NCBI GenBank assembly: GCA_034422875.1
Contig: DAOUJI010000089.1
Coordinates: 1-7,616 of the forward strand
DNA: 7,616 bases
Source: DAOUJI01 sp034422875
GTDB taxonomy: Bacteria > Chloroflexota > Dehalococcoidia > Lucifugimonadales > JAGWBF01
Reading direction: 5' to 3'
Of the stretch, positions 5,817 to 7,616 are shown piece by piece. The notes under the pieces are model-generated. The model had not been told where the DNA came from and did no database searches. It saw nothing but the letters and a program-made list of their open reading frames with translations. The translations under genes and the position numbers were made by a program. Each line of letters opens with the position of its first letter. The first letter of the stretch is position 1.

Positions 5817-6757
5817 CTCCGCAGAATCGAGTTCTTCACCCTGGTCCAACGCGACCGGAGCCGTTCGCTGGCGTTCAAGAGTCCTTGGAGGCTCTTGTAC
5901 CGGGAGGAACTGAGCTTGGAGACGCCCAACGCTTTGGCGGCCTCCGACGCAGCCTTGGACCCTGCAATGCTCTCGCCTTGGACCTGAGACCAGGCGGCGT
6001 CGATCTTTTCCTCCTGGTCGCGTCCGATGCCGTTGCCTGAGGCGTCCTGCTGCGAGGACCCGGAGGACGCCGTGGTCAGCTCGACAAACACATCACCGCC
6101 TCTTCCCCGGGAGCGGTGCACTTTGACCTGAGACGAACCGTTGAGAAACCCACTGAAGCTCCGGTGACCCATGGCTTTGTAGTCGAAGCTGGGGTCCATG
6201 CGCAGCATGGTGTTGTGCAGCTTGGCGGCGACCACCTGGCCGTGATCGTCCAATGATGCTTCCATTGCCCGGACCAGCAGGGAGTCGATTTCCTGTTTGA
6301 GAGCCGACGTGTCCATCTCGGCCTTCTTGCCGTCGGACAAGGACATGTACCTGTCGCAGGAATTGACCAACGCCCGGGAGACCACGCCGATGTGTCCCGC
6401 CCCTATCACCGTCTTGCCCGCGCCCCTCAGAGTGGACACCAGGGGCACAAAGTCGGTGTCGGAGGACACTATGACGTAGGTGTCCAACCCCGGGTTCCTG
6501 TGCATCATGTCGATGGCGTCTATCGCCAACGAGATGTCCGCCGCGTTTTTTCCGGAGCCCGGGCTTCGGAAAACTTGCTTGGCTTCGATTCCCAACGACA
6601 AGAGTTGGTCGCTCACGTTCTGGGCCTTGGACCAGTCCCCGTAAGCCCTTTTTACGATTATCCTTCCCACGTCAGAAAGCTGGTCGAACAGGTGCTGTAT
6701 CGAATTCAGCCCAACGTTCTCATAGTCAATCAATACCCCAATTTGGCTCTCCGCCAC
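5813..6757 (-). CDS. NYN (LabA/DUF88-like) domain protein with LOTUS/OST-HTH domain
   Basis: A 314-residue cytosolic protein. Residues 1-140 form a PIN-like NYN nuclease domain with conserved acidic positions: D11 in I-D-Y-E-N, D74 in A-A-D-I-S-L-A-I-D, and D100/D102 in S-S-D-T-D-F-V-P-L. Residues about 155-215 (L-L-V-R-A-M-E-A, K-L-H-N-T-M-L-R-M-D-P-S-F-D-Y, F-S-G-F-L) look like an OST-HTH/LOTUS RNA-binding domain. A Ser/Gly/Gln linker leads to a basic helical C-terminus (255-314). The architecture points to an RNase or RNA-binding factor; metal-dependent cleavage is known or predicted for NYN proteins, but the target is unknown. The start is GTG 6757 with GGAGG 6 nt upstream. It ends in TAG within CTAG 5813-5816. 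Confidence 0.88.
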   Translation of the reverse strand: MAESQIGVLIDYENVGLNSIQHLFDQLSDVGRIIVKRAYGDWSKAQNVSDQLLSLGIEAKQVFRSPGSGKNAADISLAIDAIDMMHRNPGLDTYVIVSSDTDFVPLVSTLRGAGKTVIGAGHIGVVSRALVNSCDRYMSLSDGKKAEMDTSALKQEIDSLLVRAMEASLDDHGQVVAAKLHNTMLRMDPSFDYKAMGHRSFSGFLNGSSQVKVHRSRGRGGDVFVELTTASSGSSQQDASGNGIGRDQEEKIDAAWSQVQGESIAGSKAASEAAKALGVSKLSSSRYKSLQGLLNASERLRSRWTRVKNSILRS

Positions 6758-6796
6758 CCTGTACCTCCGTGGTCTGCCTGGCTCGACGCTCTTGAA

Positions 6797-6825
6797 ATCA
6801 TAACACGGGGAACCTTTTACGGCAG
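6797..6825 (-). promoter_or_regulatory. Candidate promoter for the NYN-LOTUS gene
   Basis: On the minus strand, TATGAT (6802-6797) matches five of six -10 bases. It lies 17 nt from CTGCCG (6825-6820), a weak -35 with three of six matches. It is 40 nt upstream of GTG 6757. Found by eye only. Confidence 0.35.
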
Positions 6826-6844
6826 TCTGGCGAACTAAGCCGCA

Positions 6845-6874
6845 TTGGAACCCCTACAGCCGGAATGTTATCAT
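6845..6874 (+). promoter_or_regulatory. Candidate promoter for the right-edge gene
   Basis: TTGGAA at 6845-6850 (four of six -35 matches) and TATCAT at 6869-6874 (five of six -10 matches) are separated by 18 nt. ATG 6940 follows about 65 nt later. It sits back to back with the minus-strand candidate in a 182-bp divergent gap. Confidence 0.4.
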
Positions 6875-6939
6875 AGATGACGCGGCTGACAGAAAGGCCG
6901 CCGGACACGCGAATCGCCGTTACTTGCAGGAAGGTGCAG

Positions 6940-7616
6940 ATGAGCAAGCTCCTGGACAGGCTTGACAGAATCAGCAAAGGGACCGTGAACCAGATGGGAT
7001 TTGGCGCAGTACGGGCCGAGAAGACCCCTCCGATGGTGCTGGTGGGCAGAATCGGCAAGGCCAAGGCTGCGTCGACCGCCGCGGCCCTGTCGGAGGCCGG
7101 GTTCGACGGCGCCGTACTGGACGGCGTCTCACCCGACGACGTCGGGAAGGTGGCAGACTCCCTGAAGGGCGTTCCCTGGGGCTTGACGCTGGACGAGGTC
7201 ACCTCCGAGCTGGTGGCGGCCTCCAGAGACAAGGGGTGCGATTTCCTGGCTTTCACTCCGGATAAAGCCGTACTGGAAGCGCTCTCGGACGACGATAATG
7301 CAGACGATGAGACTGGCCGCATTCTGTGCATCAGCGCCGACATGGACGAGCGCGCCCTTCAAGTCATAGAAGACCTGCCCGTCAACGCCGTGCTGTTGTC
7401 GCTGGACATGGTCAAGCCGCCCTTGACAATGGACCATCTGCTGACGATAGGCTCGGTCAGGGGATGCTTCAACAAGTACTTGCTGGTTGAGCTGTCGGGA
7501 GACCTCTCGCCAGCCGACCTTGAGGGCCTGCGGGACATCGGCGTAGACGGCATAGTGATGGACGCCAGCTCCATGTCCAAGACAGCTCTCAAGCAATGTA
7601 CGGAACGTCTGCAAGG
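6940..7616 (+). CDS. Hypothetical alpha/beta protein, partial at right edge
   Basis: The frame is open from ATG 6940 to the window end (225 codons plus two bases), with a strong SD (AGGAAGG, 5 nt spacing). I do not recognise the family. The N-terminus (MSKLLDRLDRISKGT..MGFG) is helical and basic. The rest alternates short hydrophobic strands with helices: P-M-V-L-V-G (31-36), G-A-V-L-D-G (57-62), F-L-A-F-T-P (102-107), I-L-C-I-S-A-D (128-134), A-V-L-L-S-L-D-M (150-157), Y-L-L-V-E-L-S (180-186), G-I-V-M-D-A-S (204-210). This periodicity suggests a TIM-barrel-like or Rossmann-like fold. There is an acidic stretch at 117-124. Cytosolic by composition; no signal peptide. Codon use resembles neighbouring genes. 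Function unknown. Confidence 0.75.
   Translation, partial: MSKLLDRLDRISKGTVNQMGFGAVRAEKTPPMVLVGRIGKAKAASTAAALSEAGFDGAVLDGVSPDDVGKVADSLKGVPWGLTLDEVTSELVAASRDKGCDFLAFTPDKAVLEALSDDDNADDETGRILCISADMDERALQVIEDLPVNAVLLSLDMVKPPLTMDHLLTIGSVRGCFNKYLLVELSGDLSPADLEGLRDIGVDGIVMDASSMSKTALKQCTERLQ

Noticed and set aside
6798..7343. Minus-strand 181-aa Ser-rich ORF
   Set aside because: Antisense shadow of the right-edge + gene; low-complexity composition and no fitting start context.

Overview
The window is a GC-rich, gene-dense stretch of bacterial chromosome. No rRNA, tRNA, CRISPR array, transposase or phage gene was recognised. Gene content, long Pro/Thr linkers in an exported lipoprotein, and a dispersed-type palindromic repeat with CCTTCGACT/AGTCGAAGG ends suggest an uncultured Chloroflexota (SAR202/Dehalococcoidia-like) genome. 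That placement is inference; there is no phylogenetic marker here.

Layout. The 3' part of an MFS (OFA/monocarboxylate-like) permease gene on + enters from the left and ends at 614. It converges on a minus-strand series read from right to left: a small zinc-ribbon protein (4970-5167) coupled by an ATGA overlap to an MFS exporter (3693-4973), an alpha/beta hydrolase with a Cys at the nucleophile position (2728-3579), a stand-alone beta-sandwich domain resembling the N-terminal module of SMP-30/gluconolactonase proteins (2145-2669), and a lipoprotein gene (724-2136). To the right lie a palindromic repeat (5247-5328), a type II dehydroquinase-like gene on + with one apparent frameshift (5381-5816), a convergent NYN-LOTUS gene on - (5813-6757), and a + gene of unknown function that runs off the right edge (6940-7616).

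Main discovery. The region 724-2136 looks at first like three unrelated short ORFs, but it is one continuous frame interrupted by two in-frame UGA codons. Both UGAs fall exactly on the first Cys of the TlpA/ResA-type W-C-x-x-C motif, giving W-[UGA]-P-H-C. Each is followed, 16 nt later, by the 5-nt apical loop (AGUUA) of a hairpin that fits the bacterial SECIS model. The gene is best read as a membrane-anchored lipoprotein with two tandem thioredoxin-fold domains, each carrying a U-x-x-C selenocysteine redox centre, joined by a linker of about 116 residues rich in Pro, Thr and Ala. The 51 bp around each UGA/SECIS are identical between the two repeats, while flanking repeat sequence has diverged. 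UGA is an ordinary stop in three other genes of the window, which argues against a reassigned genetic code. The sel genes are not in this window and would have to be elsewhere in the genome.

Second discovery. The dehydroquinase-like gene is one extra C away from a perfect family-length protein (144 aa) whose stop lies in a CTAG palindrome shared with the stop of the opposing NYN gene. It has also lost most dehydroquinase catalytic residues.
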